Shown here: one piece after another, positions 55,095 to 63,215 of the stretch
How positions within the stretch are numbered: position 1 is the stretch's first letter
Layout of the letters: each line of letters begins with the position of its first letter
From: Parasphingopyxis lamellibrachiae
GTDB taxonomy: Bacteria; Pseudomonadota; Alphaproteobacteria; Sphingomonadales; Sphingomonadaceae
Assembly: GCF_003385775.1 (NCBI RefSeq)
Contig: NZ_QRDP01000004.1
Coordinates: 806,001-870,000 of the forward strand
Reading direction: 5' to 3'
Length of the DNA stretch: 64,000 nt
Translations under genes and position numbers: made by a program
Notes under the pieces: model-generated
Databases searched by the model: none
Told to the model about the DNA's origin: nothing
Seen by the model: the letters and a program-made list of their open reading frames with translations, nothing else

Positions 55095-56015
55095 ATGGCC
55101 TCAGAAGGATCGAAGCGCCCCGGATTTTCCCGCCGCGCGCGTTTCGGCCTGTTCGCCGGATATGTGGTCGCGATCACGGGGGCACTGGTCGGCGCCGGTC
55201 TCGTCATCATCGCGATTTTCGATCCGCAGGGCTTCTCCTCCATTCGCGGGGGCATGAGTGACATTACGGCGCCAATATCCTCTACCGGACGCGGCGCCGT
55301 GCAAAGCGGCGGGCGGATCGACGACTATATCGCCAACTGGTGGAATGCAGGGCGGCAGAATGCCGATCTGCGCGCCGAGCTCGATATCGCGCGCCGCCGG
55401 CTTATCGAAGCCCGGGCGACCGATCTGGAAAACCGCCGGCTGCGCGAACTGGTCAACCTTATCGAGGGCGAGACAGAAACGCTGGCCACAGCTCGGCTCG
55501 TCAATTCCAGCCTCACCAGCACCCGCCGCACGGCCACGCTGTTCGCGGGTCGCAACCAGGGCGTCATGTCCGGCCAGCCCGTCCGCGCCGCAGACGGCCT
55601 TGTCGGCCGCATTATTGACAGTGGGCGCACCGCCTCGCGCGTCCTGCTCCTTACCGACCGGTCCAACATCGTGCCGGTGCGCCTGACGCGGGACGGCACA
55701 CCTGCCTTCACCACCGGGCGCGGCGACGGCAGCGTCGAAGTGCGCTCGCTCGAAGCCGGGCGCAATTCCTTCGAAGAAGGCGATGTCCTCGTCACCAGCG
55801 GCACCGGCGGCATCTATCCGCCCAATGTTCCGGTCGCCGTCATCATACAGGTGTTCGGGGATACCGCGCTGGCGACCCCGCTCGCCAATCCGGCAGCGCT
55901 GGACTTCGCCATCGTCCAGCCCGCCTATGAGCCGCCAGTGGAAGAAACCGAATCCCCGGAAGATGTCGCGCCGGACGATAGCGAACCCGCACCGGGATTG
56001 TCGGAAACCCCATGA
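55095..56015 (+). CDS. mreC: Rod-shape-determining protein MreC
   Basis: A 306-residue bitopic protein that links MreB/MreD to the elongation synthases. One membrane helix near residues 18-40 (GYVVAITGALVGAGLVIIAI), a coiled coil (NADLRAELDIARRRLIEARA), then the beta domain with SLEAGRNSFEEGDVLVTSGT. The C-terminus is acidic and proline-rich. Start overlap of mreD is ATGA. Confidence 0.94.
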   Translation: MASEGSKRPGFSRRARFGLFAGYVVAITGALVGAGLVIIAIFDPQGFSSIRGGMSDITAPISSTGRGAVQSGGRIDDYIANWWNAGRQNADLRAELDIARRRLIEARATDLENRRLRELVNLIEGETETLATARLVNSSLTSTRRTATLFAGRNQGVMSGQPVRAADGLVGRIIDSGRTASRVLLLTDRSNIVPVRLTRDGTPAFTTGRGDGSVEVRSLEAGRNSFEEGDVLVTSGTGGIYPPNVPVAVIIQVFGDTALATPLANPAALDFAIVQPAYEPPVEETESPEDVAPDDSEPAPGLSETP

Positions 56016-56527
56016 GCCGGTTGCATGCGGCGGACGAAAACCTGGCGCTGGTCCGCGCGCAGCTCAGCCTGATCCCCTCTGCGAGCGTGATCGCGGGATC
56101 GCTTCTGTGCCTGATGCCGCTGATCGCCCAGGCCCCTCTTCTCCCGCCGATCGCGCTGATGATCTTTCTAGCCTGGCGTTTCCTGCGCCCCGAAATCTGG
56201 CCGATCTGGGCGGGCCTTCCCTTCGGCCTGTTCGACGACCTGATCACCGGCAGCCCGATCGGCAGCGGCATGCTGTTATGGACGATCATCCTGCTGACGC
56301 TCGACTATGCGGTAAACCGGGCAATGTGGCGGGATTACTGGATTGACTGGCTGGCCGCGACAGCAGCGCTCACTTTCTATATCATGGCCGACATGGTGTT
56401 GACTGTGCTTACCGGTGGAGGATGGGTTTTTGCCCCGCTGCTGCCCCAGATTGCCGCCGCCATCCTCCTGTTTCCGCTTTGCCTGCGTCTGTGCGCGCGC
56501 CTCGACCGGCGGAGGCTTACCCTGTGA
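56012..56527 (+). CDS. mreD: Rod-shape-determining protein MreD
   Basis: A 171-residue membrane protein of the elongasome with about five helices (IPSASVIAGSLLCLMPLIAQ; PIALMIFLAWRFLRPEIWPI). WAGLPFGLFDDLITGSPIGS is the conserved MreD loop. Coupled to mreC (ATGA) and mrdA (GTGA). Confidence 0.92.
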   Translation: MSRLHAADENLALVRAQLSLIPSASVIAGSLLCLMPLIAQAPLLPPIALMIFLAWRFLRPEIWPIWAGLPFGLFDDLITGSPIGSGMLLWTIILLTLDYAVNRAMWRDYWIDWLAATAALTFYIMADMVLTVLTGGGWVFAPLLPQIAAAILLFPLCLRLCARLDRRRLTL

Positions 56528-58506
56528 GGCGCAGACGATCGCTTTCGATCAACGACAATATGCGCAAGACCATGTATTCGCGCCGATCGATGCTGCTGGG
56601 CGGCGCGCAACTTGGCGTGGCCGGGTTGCTCGGCGCGCGCATGGCATGGATATCGATTGCGGAGAATGAGCGCTGGCAACTGCTGTCCGAGAGCAATCGC
56701 GTACAGCTGAGCCTCATTCCCCCGCGCCGCGGCTGGATCGTCGACCGCGGCGGCCAACCCATCGCGATGAACCGTTCGGACTTTCGCGTCGACCTGATTC
56801 CGGACAGGCTGCAAAATCCGGGCCGCGTGATTGCATCGCTGGTGGAACTGCTGGATCTACCGGACGAAGAGGTCGCCAGGATCCTCGCCGATCTGGAGGA
56901 CGCCGCCGGATATCAGCCGGTGCAGGTCGCCGATGGACTGGAATGGGAGCAGTTTGCCGCCGTCAATGTACGCCTTCCCGACCTGCCGGGCGTCGCGCCG
57001 CTTCAGGGCTATTCCCGCTACTACCCCGCCGGGCCGGCGGTCGCCCATCTGGTTGGCTATGTCGGTGCGCCGAGCCGCGAGGATTATGAAGAGACCCGCG
57101 ATCCGATCCTGATGGTGCCAGGATTCAAGATCGGCAAGGACATGCTCGAACAGACGATGGAGGATAGCCTGCGCGGCGAACCCGGTGCCCGGCGCGCCGA
57201 GGTTACCGCGCGCGGCGAACTTGTTCGCGAGCTGGAAACCCGGCCCGATGTGAGCGGCGACGTGCTCCGGCTGACGGTCGATGCGGGGCTGCAGGAATAT
57301 GCGGCACGCAGGCTGGGCACGGAATCGGGATCGGTCGTCGTTATCGACACACTGACCGGCGGCACCCTCTGCATGACCTCCATGCCCGCATACGACCCCA
57401 ACAGCTTTTCCGACGGTATCAGCCATCTTGAATGGAACATGCTTTCCGAAGACGATCATGTACCGCTGCGCAACAAGACGCTGCAGGGTCTCTACCCGCC
57501 CGGCTCGACGGTAAAGCCAATGAACGCGCTGGCGCTGCTCGGCCAGGGCATCGATCCCGAGGAAACGGTGACCTGTTCCGGACGGACGCGCATTGCCGGC
57601 GGCAATTTCCACTGCTGGCGGCGTGGAGGCCATGGCGCGGTCAACATGAACCGCGCGGTCGCCCAGAGCTGCGACATCTATTTCTACCAGATGGGCGTGC
57701 GGATCGGCATGGATCCGATAGCGCAAACCGCCCGCACCCTCGGTCTGGGACAACGCTTCCCCGGCCTGCCCGTACCCTATCAGTATTTCGGCACCGTGCC
57801 CGATCCTGCATGGAAACAGCGGCGTTTTGGCGAAGCGTGGCAGACATACGACACGGTGAACGCCACGATCGGCCAGGGCTACATGCTGACCAACCCTCTG
57901 CAACTCGCCATCATGGCGGCACGGATCGGGTCGGGCCGCAACCTTACGCCCCATCTCATCGCCGACAATGCCGGTCCCCGGGCCGCGCCGCTCAATTTCA
58001 GCGCCGAGCATTTCGATATCGTCCGCCAGGGCATGAGCGATGTCGTCAACGGAGCGGGCACGGCAGGCCGTGCGCGCCTGCCGATCGAGGGCGTCCAGCT
58101 GGCCGGGAAGACGGGCACGGCGCAGGTTCGCCGGATCACCATGGCCGAACGCGCGGGCGGCGTGCGCTCCAATGCCAGCCTGCCCTGGGAATTGCGCGAT
58201 CATGGCCTGTTCGTATGCTACGCCCCGACCGACAATCCGCGCTATGCGGCCGCCGTTGTGATCGAGCATGGCGGCGGATCCGGATCGGCCTATCCGGTCG
58301 CCCGGGATGTGCTCACCTATCTCTACGACCAGGACCGGGCGATGGAGGCGCTCGAACGCTACGAAGCGGGCTGGGGCGGCGATATCGCGACGCGCATGGC
58401 GCGGCAAGAAGCCGAATACCGCGCGCGGCAGGCCGCCGCCGAAGCCGGCACGCTGCGCGACCCGCTGGCCGATCGCGCATCGCGCGACCCGGAGACAGGC
58501 GAATGA
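56524..58506 (+). CDS. mrdA: Penicillin-binding protein 2 (elongation transpeptidase)
   Basis: The class B transpeptidase of the rod complex, 660 residues from GTG 56524, which overlaps the mreD stop; ATG 56560 is an alternative. A membrane anchor near residues 20-40, then the pedestal (RRGWIVDRGGQPIAMNRSDF), then the transpeptidase domain with SxxK in YPPGSTVKPMNALALLG, the second motif in AQSCDIYFYQMGVRIGMD, and KTG in VQLAGKTGTAQVRRITM. RodA is the partner polymerase encoded next. Coupled to rodA by ATGA. Confidence 0.95.
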   Translation: MRRRRSLSINDNMRKTMYSRRSMLLGGAQLGVAGLLGARMAWISIAENERWQLLSESNRVQLSLIPPRRGWIVDRGGQPIAMNRSDFRVDLIPDRLQNPGRVIASLVELLDLPDEEVARILADLEDAAGYQPVQVADGLEWEQFAAVNVRLPDLPGVAPLQGYSRYYPAGPAVAHLVGYVGAPSREDYEETRDPILMVPGFKIGKDMLEQTMEDSLRGEPGARRAEVTARGELVRELETRPDVSGDVLRLTVDAGLQEYAARRLGTESGSVVVIDTLTGGTLCMTSMPAYDPNSFSDGISHLEWNMLSEDDHVPLRNKTLQGLYPPGSTVKPMNALALLGQGIDPEETVTCSGRTRIAGGNFHCWRRGGHGAVNMNRAVAQSCDIYFYQMGVRIGMDPIAQTARTLGLGQRFPGLPVPYQYFGTVPDPAWKQRRFGEAWQTYDTVNATIGQGYMLTNPLQLAIMAARIGSGRNLTPHLIADNAGPRAAPLNFSAEHFDIVRQGMSDVVNGAGTAGRARLPIEGVQLAGKTGTAQVRRITMAERAGGVRSNASLPWELRDHGLFVCYAPTDNPRYAAAVVIEHGGGSGSAYPVARDVLTYLYDQDRAMEALERYEAGWGGDIATRMARQEAEYRARQAAAEAGTLRDPLADRASRDPETGE

Positions 58507-59618
58507 ACGGCGCGCGCCAGGACTCGCTGGTTCCCGAACAGATAGCCCAGCTGCCGTGGCGGTTGATCCTGCTGGTTCTCGCCATTTCCGGGTTCGGACT
58601 GGCGATTCTCTATTCCGCGGCCGGCGGCCAGCTCCAGCCCTGGGCGGCCTCTCAGGCCGTCCGCTTCATGGTCTTCTTCGCCATGGCCATCATGCTGTCG
58701 CGCTTTCGCGAAGAGCATTGGAAATTCTTCGCCTATCCGGTTTATGCGTTGACCCTGCTCGCTCTGCTCGGCGTCGAAATCATCGGGCAAGTCGGCGGCG
58801 GCAGCCAGCGCTGGCTCAATCTCGGCTTCATGACGATCCAACCGTCCGAAATCATGAAACCGGTGCTTATTCTCGCGCTGGCCAAATTCTACGATACATT
58901 GCCGTCCGGCGAATTGCGGCGGCTGGTGGCGATCTGGCCCGCCCTGTTGCTGATCGGCCTGCCGGCGGCGCTGGTCGTGATCCAGCCGGATCTGGGAACG
59001 ACGGTGGTGCTTGTCGCGGCCGGGGTCGCCATCATGTTCCTCGCCGGCCTGCCCTTGCGGCTTTTCATCGGCGGGGCCGTGGCAATGGCGGCCCTGGTTC
59101 CCCTCGCCTTCATGTTCCTGCTCGAAGGCTATCAGCGCAACCGCGTGCTGACCTTCCTGAACCCGGAGAATGATCCGCTCGGTACCGGCTATCACATCAC
59201 CCAGTCCAAGATCGCGATCGGATCGGGCGGCCTGTTCGGCAAGGGCTTCCTCAACGGCACCCAGAGCCACCTCTCCTATCTTCCCGAAGGCCATACCGAT
59301 TTCGTGTTCGCGACCATGGCCGAAGAGTTCGGCCTGCTTGGCGGTCTGCTGCTGATTCTCGGTTTCGCCCTGCTGATCCGCTGGGGCATCCGCGTTGGCC
59401 AGAACGCACAGAGCACTTTTTCGAAGCTTACCGCCGCGGGGCTTTCGACGACCATCTTCTTCTATTTCGCGATCAACCTGATGATGGTGATGGGTCTTGC
59501 GCCGGTGGTCGGCATCCCGCTGCCACTGGTATCCTATGGCGGGTCGGCCATGCTCACCGTGCTGATCTGCATCGGCATATTGATGTCGATAGATCGCGAA
59601 AACCGGATGCGGCGCTGA
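58503..59618 (+). CDS. rodA: Peptidoglycan glycosyltransferase RodA
   Basis: A SEDS-family polymerase of 371 residues with about ten membrane helices. Start at 58503 overlaps the mrdA stop (ATGA). Family motifs: GGGSQRWLNLGFMTIQPSEI, DFVFATMAEEFGLLGGLLL with the catalytic Asp in EGHTDF, and PVVGIPLPLVSYGGSAM. End of the operon. Confidence 0.96.
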   Translation: MNGARQDSLVPEQIAQLPWRLILLVLAISGFGLAILYSAAGGQLQPWAASQAVRFMVFFAMAIMLSRFREEHWKFFAYPVYALTLLALLGVEIIGQVGGGSQRWLNLGFMTIQPSEIMKPVLILALAKFYDTLPSGELRRLVAIWPALLLIGLPAALVVIQPDLGTTVVLVAAGVAIMFLAGLPLRLFIGGAVAMAALVPLAFMFLLEGYQRNRVLTFLNPENDPLGTGYHITQSKIAIGSGGLFGKGFLNGTQSHLSYLPEGHTDFVFATMAEEFGLLGGLLLILGFALLIRWGIRVGQNAQSTFSKLTAAGLSTTIFFYFAINLMMVMGLAPVVGIPLPLVSYGGSAMLTVLICIGILMSIDRENRMRR

Positions 59619-59696
59619 TCGCCCGAACGCAAACCCAAATTTTGTTGCGTCGCACAACTCACCATGCTAACCGCGCCGCCTCTTTCGAGAGACAGT

Positions 59697-59772
<76 letters not shown>

Positions 59773-59889
59773 TTTTTCCCGGCATGCCCGATCGGGTGCC
59801 TCCACGCCGCTTCCACCATCTCCGGTAAATTGCCCTTGCGGCCCATTCGGTGCAGAATGCACTTCTTCAGGGGAACAAGGGGCAATGAC

Positions 59890-60369
59890 ATGACATTTGG
59901 CATCATGATGCGCACAGCGCTGGTGGCGGCTTCGGTAACGCTGGCATCGGCAGCTTCGGCGCAGGTCGGGGAATATGGCGCCTGGACGGTGGAAAGCACC
60001 AACCAGAACAATATCGCGCTGGCCAGCACGACCAACGACACCGGCTCCAGTTTCGGAGTGTTATGCTCGGACGATTGCCTCGTCGTGATCCAGTTCGAAA
60101 CCACATGCGACGATGGCATGACGGTGCCGATGCTCGTCAATACCGGCAACGACGTCTTCGCACCGGAATTCGTATGTATCGAAAATGATGACGATCCGAT
60201 CTGGGCGACCGAATATAGCGAGGCGATGGTGGGGATGTTCGAGCAGGACAGCATCGTCAGCTTCGCCAACGGGCTGACCGACGGCGAATATTATATCTCC
60301 CGCTTCCTGCTCGATGGCAGTGCGGAGGCGGTTGCCGCCGCCATGACCATGACCGGCGTCGCGAAATAG
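59890..60369 (+). CDS. Secreted protein with four cysteines, function unknown
   Basis: A 159-residue exported protein; start at 59890, alternative at 59905. Signal peptide ends LASAASAQ. The mature part begins VGEYGAWTVESTNQNN and contains cysteines in VLCSDDCLVV, ETTCDDG and EFVCIEN, probably two disulfides. The beginning resembles the IalB-type family ('fG.W.v'), but the match is weak and I would not rely on it. Confidence 0.6.
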   Translation: MTFGIMMRTALVAASVTLASAASAQVGEYGAWTVESTNQNNIALASTTNDTGSSFGVLCSDDCLVVIQFETTCDDGMTVPMLVNTGNDVFAPEFVCIENDDDPIWATEYSEAMVGMFEQDSIVSFANGLTDGEYYISRFLLDGSAEAVAAAMTMTGVAK

Positions 60370-60396
60370 TAACCCGCCGCCCGGGGCTTCTGCCTG

Positions 60397-60987
60397 TCAG
60401 CGCCGCGCAGGGCGCAGCATCGGCGTAACCACGGGCGAGGAACCGTGCCGGATTTCGCCCAGTATCTCGAATCCGTGCCGCAAATAGAGCGAGATATTGC
60501 GGGGGTTGGACGATTCCAGATAGGCGGGAAGCCCATCCTCATCGACCCGCCGCAGGGCATGTTTCATCAATGCCCCGCCCAGTCCCTGCCCCAGCCAGGC
60601 CGGGTCGGCGGCGATCATGGAAAGAAACCAGCAGGGCGCATAGCGGGAGTGATAGGCATCCATGTCCGCGAACATGGTTTTCGCAGCGTCCTTGATTTCC
60701 GGCCGTACATTGGCGCTCAGGATCTTGCCGATCTCATTGTCATCATGTTCCAGGCCAGGTGGAATCCACAGCGCCGCCGCCTTTCCTTCCCCGGCGATAT
60801 AAGCCGATCCGGCGTCAATCGCTCCGCCGCCAAACGCCTCCGTCATCTGCGGGGCAATGGCGAGATAGGCCGAGGACACAGGCAGCAGCCAGCGGATGAA
60901 CGGGTCGCTGGCAAAACCGAGCGTCAATGTATCGATCACCGTCGCCCGATCGCCTTCGGTAGCAACTCGGATTTGGGGCATGGGCAT
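60397..60987 (-). CDS. GNAT-family N-acetyltransferase
   Basis: A 196-residue acetyl-CoA-dependent transferase. QIRVATEGDRATVIDTLTLG at the start and DPAWLGQGLGGALMKHALRR (motif A, with G-x-G-G) bind acetyl-CoA; LPAYLESSNPRNISLYLRHG is motif B. Sphingomonad relatives vary widely in substrate; none can be assigned. Nearest upstream neighbour on this strand is 18 bp away and may share the message. Confidence 0.85.
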   Translation of the reverse strand: MPMPQIRVATEGDRATVIDTLTLGFASDPFIRWLLPVSSAYLAIAPQMTEAFGGGAIDAGSAYIAGEGKAAALWIPPGLEHDDNEIGKILSANVRPEIKDAAKTMFADMDAYHSRYAPCWFLSMIAADPAWLGQGLGGALMKHALRRVDEDGLPAYLESSNPRNISLYLRHGFEILGEIRHGSSPVVTPMLRPARR

Positions 60988-61005
60988 ACGAGTTTCCCTA
61001 TCGCG

Positions 61006-61560
61006 CTAGATATTCGGGTTGAACACGAACAGATCGAGAAGCATCGCCAGAAAGACGATCGGAAAGACAATCTTGTGAAACAGACGATTCCTGACGAACG
61101 CCAGGGTTAGACAGGCGAGAAGCAAAAAAACCGATGCGGCATTGTCTGGGTCGATGAGCGCCATTCCAAATCCGATCGGACGAAACAGCGTGGATACAAT
61201 AACGACGGAGGCTCCGAGCAGCCAAAAGGCCTTGGCATTGTCAAAATAATACCCCTCGAGATCACTGTCCTCTATCCTCTGCGGAAACAACAAGTGCGAG
61301 GCGACATAGAGACCCACCGGCCCCGCCAACATCAAGAGCATCGTGCCAAAATTCCAATGATCGACCGTTTGCAGACCCCAGCTTTCCCACCATTGCTGCA
61401 GCAGCGCAACAAACACGAAGAGGACAAGGCTCGATTGCAGCCAGGAGAATGTCACAGTTGCCCGGAGCTTTATCTGCCGTGAAATATTCGACAACAGATC
61501 GGTTACCCCGAGGCCGATAATGATCGACAGCAGCACCATGACGAATTGAAACTGGCTCAT
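61006..61560 (-). CDS. Integral membrane protein, function unknown
   Basis: A 184-residue protein with about five membrane helices (FVMVLLSIIIGLGVTDLL; SSLVLFVFVALLQQWWES; FGTMLLMLAGPVGLYVAS; LLGASVVIVSTLFRPI; FPIVFLAMLLDLFVF). The N-terminal 'GLGVTDLLSN' recurs in sphingomonad membrane proteins of unknown role. It sits 18 bp upstream of the GNAT gene on the same strand. Confidence 0.7.
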   Translation of the reverse strand: MSQFQFVMVLLSIIIGLGVTDLLSNISRQIKLRATVTFSWLQSSLVLFVFVALLQQWWESWGLQTVDHWNFGTMLLMLAGPVGLYVASHLLFPQRIEDSDLEGYYFDNAKAFWLLGASVVIVSTLFRPIGFGMALIDPDNAASVFLLLACLTLAFVRNRLFHKIVFPIVFLAMLLDLFVFNPNI

Positions 61561-61593
61561 TCTGGTCTCTCCCTGCCGAATAATCCGCCTTCC

Positions 61594-62286
61594 TCAGCGG
61601 GCCCGGGCTGAGGCGATCTCATACAAATCGCGGCGCGGGCCGCCGCCATCGGCCAGCGTAATCATCTGGCGATGGATATCGATCTGCAGGCGAACATTGC
61701 GCGAGGCATCGAACATATAGACCGACCAGTCATCGCGGTTTGTTTCGCGAAACCGGAACGTACGGGCATCGTCCGTCACTTCGATCCATTCATCGCCGCC
61801 CATCAACTGAAACAGGCCGCCATCATAATTGGCGCGGATTACATTAAACCCGTTGATTCCTTGTGCCGCCAGCGGGTTGCCGTTCGCCGGACCGATATTG
61901 GACCCTGCGGCGGAACTGGTGATCCGGTATAGGTCCGTGCGCTGTCCGTTGCCCTGCGCAAAGCTGATCCAGTCCCGGAAAATATCGATCTGTATCGAGA
62001 TGTCGCGGGACACGTCATGCAGATAGACAGACCAGTCATCGCGATTGCGTTCCTCGAAGTAAAAATTCTGGCCACCATTGCCGAATTCCGTCCATTGGCC
62101 CGGCGATGTCTGCTGGAATACGCCGCCATCGAAGGTCGCGCGGATCACGTTCCAGCCATTGACGCCCTGTGCATTCACCTGCGCGTTAGCCGGTTGTGCA
62201 TACCCGGGAGAGATCTGCCCAAAGGCCAAGCCGAACGCCGCGATTCCAGCTAGTGCGAAGCGCGCAAGGCGCGTCAGATAATACAT
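61594..62286 (-). CDS. Secreted protein made of two tandem repeat domains, function unknown
   Basis: A 230-residue exported protein; the start at 62286 follows AAGGGGAAATC. Signal peptide about residues 1-31 (LARFALAGIAAFGLAFGQ). The rest is one 75-80 residue unit repeated: NVIRATFDGGVFQQTSPGQW with RNRDDWSVYLHDVSRDISIQ, and NVIRANYDGGLFQLMGGDEW with TNRDDWSVYMFDASRNVRLQ. The two copies are about half identical in these blocks. The DDWSVY element suggests a small beta-sandwich binding module. No family recognised. Confidence 0.75.
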   Translation of the reverse strand: MYYLTRLARFALAGIAAFGLAFGQISPGYAQPANAQVNAQGVNGWNVIRATFDGGVFQQTSPGQWTEFGNGGQNFYFEERNRDDWSVYLHDVSRDISIQIDIFRDWISFAQGNGQRTDLYRITSSAAGSNIGPANGNPLAAQGINGFNVIRANYDGGLFQLMGGDEWIEVTDDARTFRFRETNRDDWSVYMFDASRNVRLQIDIHRQMITLADGGGPRRDLYEIASARAR

Positions 62287-62333
62287 GATTTCCCCTTCAT
62301 CAGCGCACCGACTATGTACGACACGCTCCCCGC

Positions 62334-63107
62334 CTATGTTATGAGCCCATACCAGCGCCACAGCAACCGCAGCGCGACATAGAGGATCAGCGCCGCCGTC
62401 AGCCTTTTGACCAGCAGCGGCGGAATATGCGCACTGCCCAGCCGCGATCCGATCTGCCCGGCGATCAGCACCGCGGGAAAGAGCAGCCAGTAATCGCGCA
62501 GCAGGTCAGTCGCGCTTGCCACGCCATGCTCGGCCTCCAGCTTCATCAACTGACCGGCCAGCCCGGCCAGCGAGTTGACGAGGATGAAGATGCTCGCCGT
62601 TCCGGCTATTTCGCGCGGTCCGCCCCAGCGCAGCAGGTAAAGCACCGGCGCAAGGAATATTCCGCCGCCGATCCCGACCATGCCGGAAAGAAAACCGATC
62701 CCCCCGCCCACCGCATAGCTGACCGGACGGGAAACATGGCGCACTGCGCCTTCTTCCGCCACCTGCCTGCGCTCGAGAACAAGCTGCAATCCGGCGATCA
62801 GGAGGGAGATGCCGAGCACACCAATAAATACGACTTCCGAAATCACCATCCGTCCGCCAAGCCATGCCGCCGGCACGGACAGCACTATCCAGGGCAGTAT
62901 CCGCGCAAGCTGGAGATGCCCGGCCTGCCAGAATCGCCAGCTCCCGCCCGTAACGACGATGATATTGCAGATCAGCGCGATCGCCGGGAGGATCCGGTAA
63001 TCGGTGCCGTTCAGCACAAGCAGCGCATTATAGGTCGATCCGCCGCCAAAGCCGACCATGGCGTAGAGCAACGCTGTCAGCGCAAACAGGGCGGCAAGTT
63101 GCGGCAT
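62334..63107 (-). CDS. TauE/SafE-type sulfite exporter family membrane protein
   Basis: A 257-residue permease with eight helices in two halves (DUF81). Start chosen at ATG 63107; a TTG frame to 63155 is weaker. The paired glycine-rich motifs are visible: AMVGFGGGSTYNALLVL in the first half and GMVGIGGGIFLAPVLYLLRW in the second. Family members move sulfite, sulfonates or other anions out of the cell; the substrate here is not determined. It lies 48 bp upstream of the duplicated secreted protein. Confidence 0.85.
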   Translation of the reverse strand: MPQLAALFALTALLYAMVGFGGGSTYNALLVLNGTDYRILPAIALICNIIVVTGGSWRFWQAGHLQLARILPWIVLSVPAAWLGGRMVISEVVFIGVLGISLLIAGLQLVLERRQVAEEGAVRHVSRPVSYAVGGGIGFLSGMVGIGGGIFLAPVLYLLRWGGPREIAGTASIFILVNSLAGLAGQLMKLEAEHGVASATDLLRDYWLLFPAVLIAGQIGSRLGSAHIPPLLVKRLTAALILYVALRLLWRWYGLIT

Positions 63108-63215
63108 TGCAGCGGCTATGCCGGAGAATGCGGAACCGGAAAAGCCACACGGCAAAAATTGACATTGCGACCGTCTGGTAGGACGCTCCGGCGCGACACA
63201 AGGGGGATGGGCGAG

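Noticed and set aside
57432-58502. Possible long N-terminal extension of rodA
   Set aside because: The extension overlaps mrdA out of frame and has no motif; ATG 58503 with ATGA overlap gives the normal RodA length.
59626-59650. ACGCAA/TTGCGT stem after rodA as a terminator
   Set aside because: Only a six-base stem with a long loop and no T run; too weak to list.
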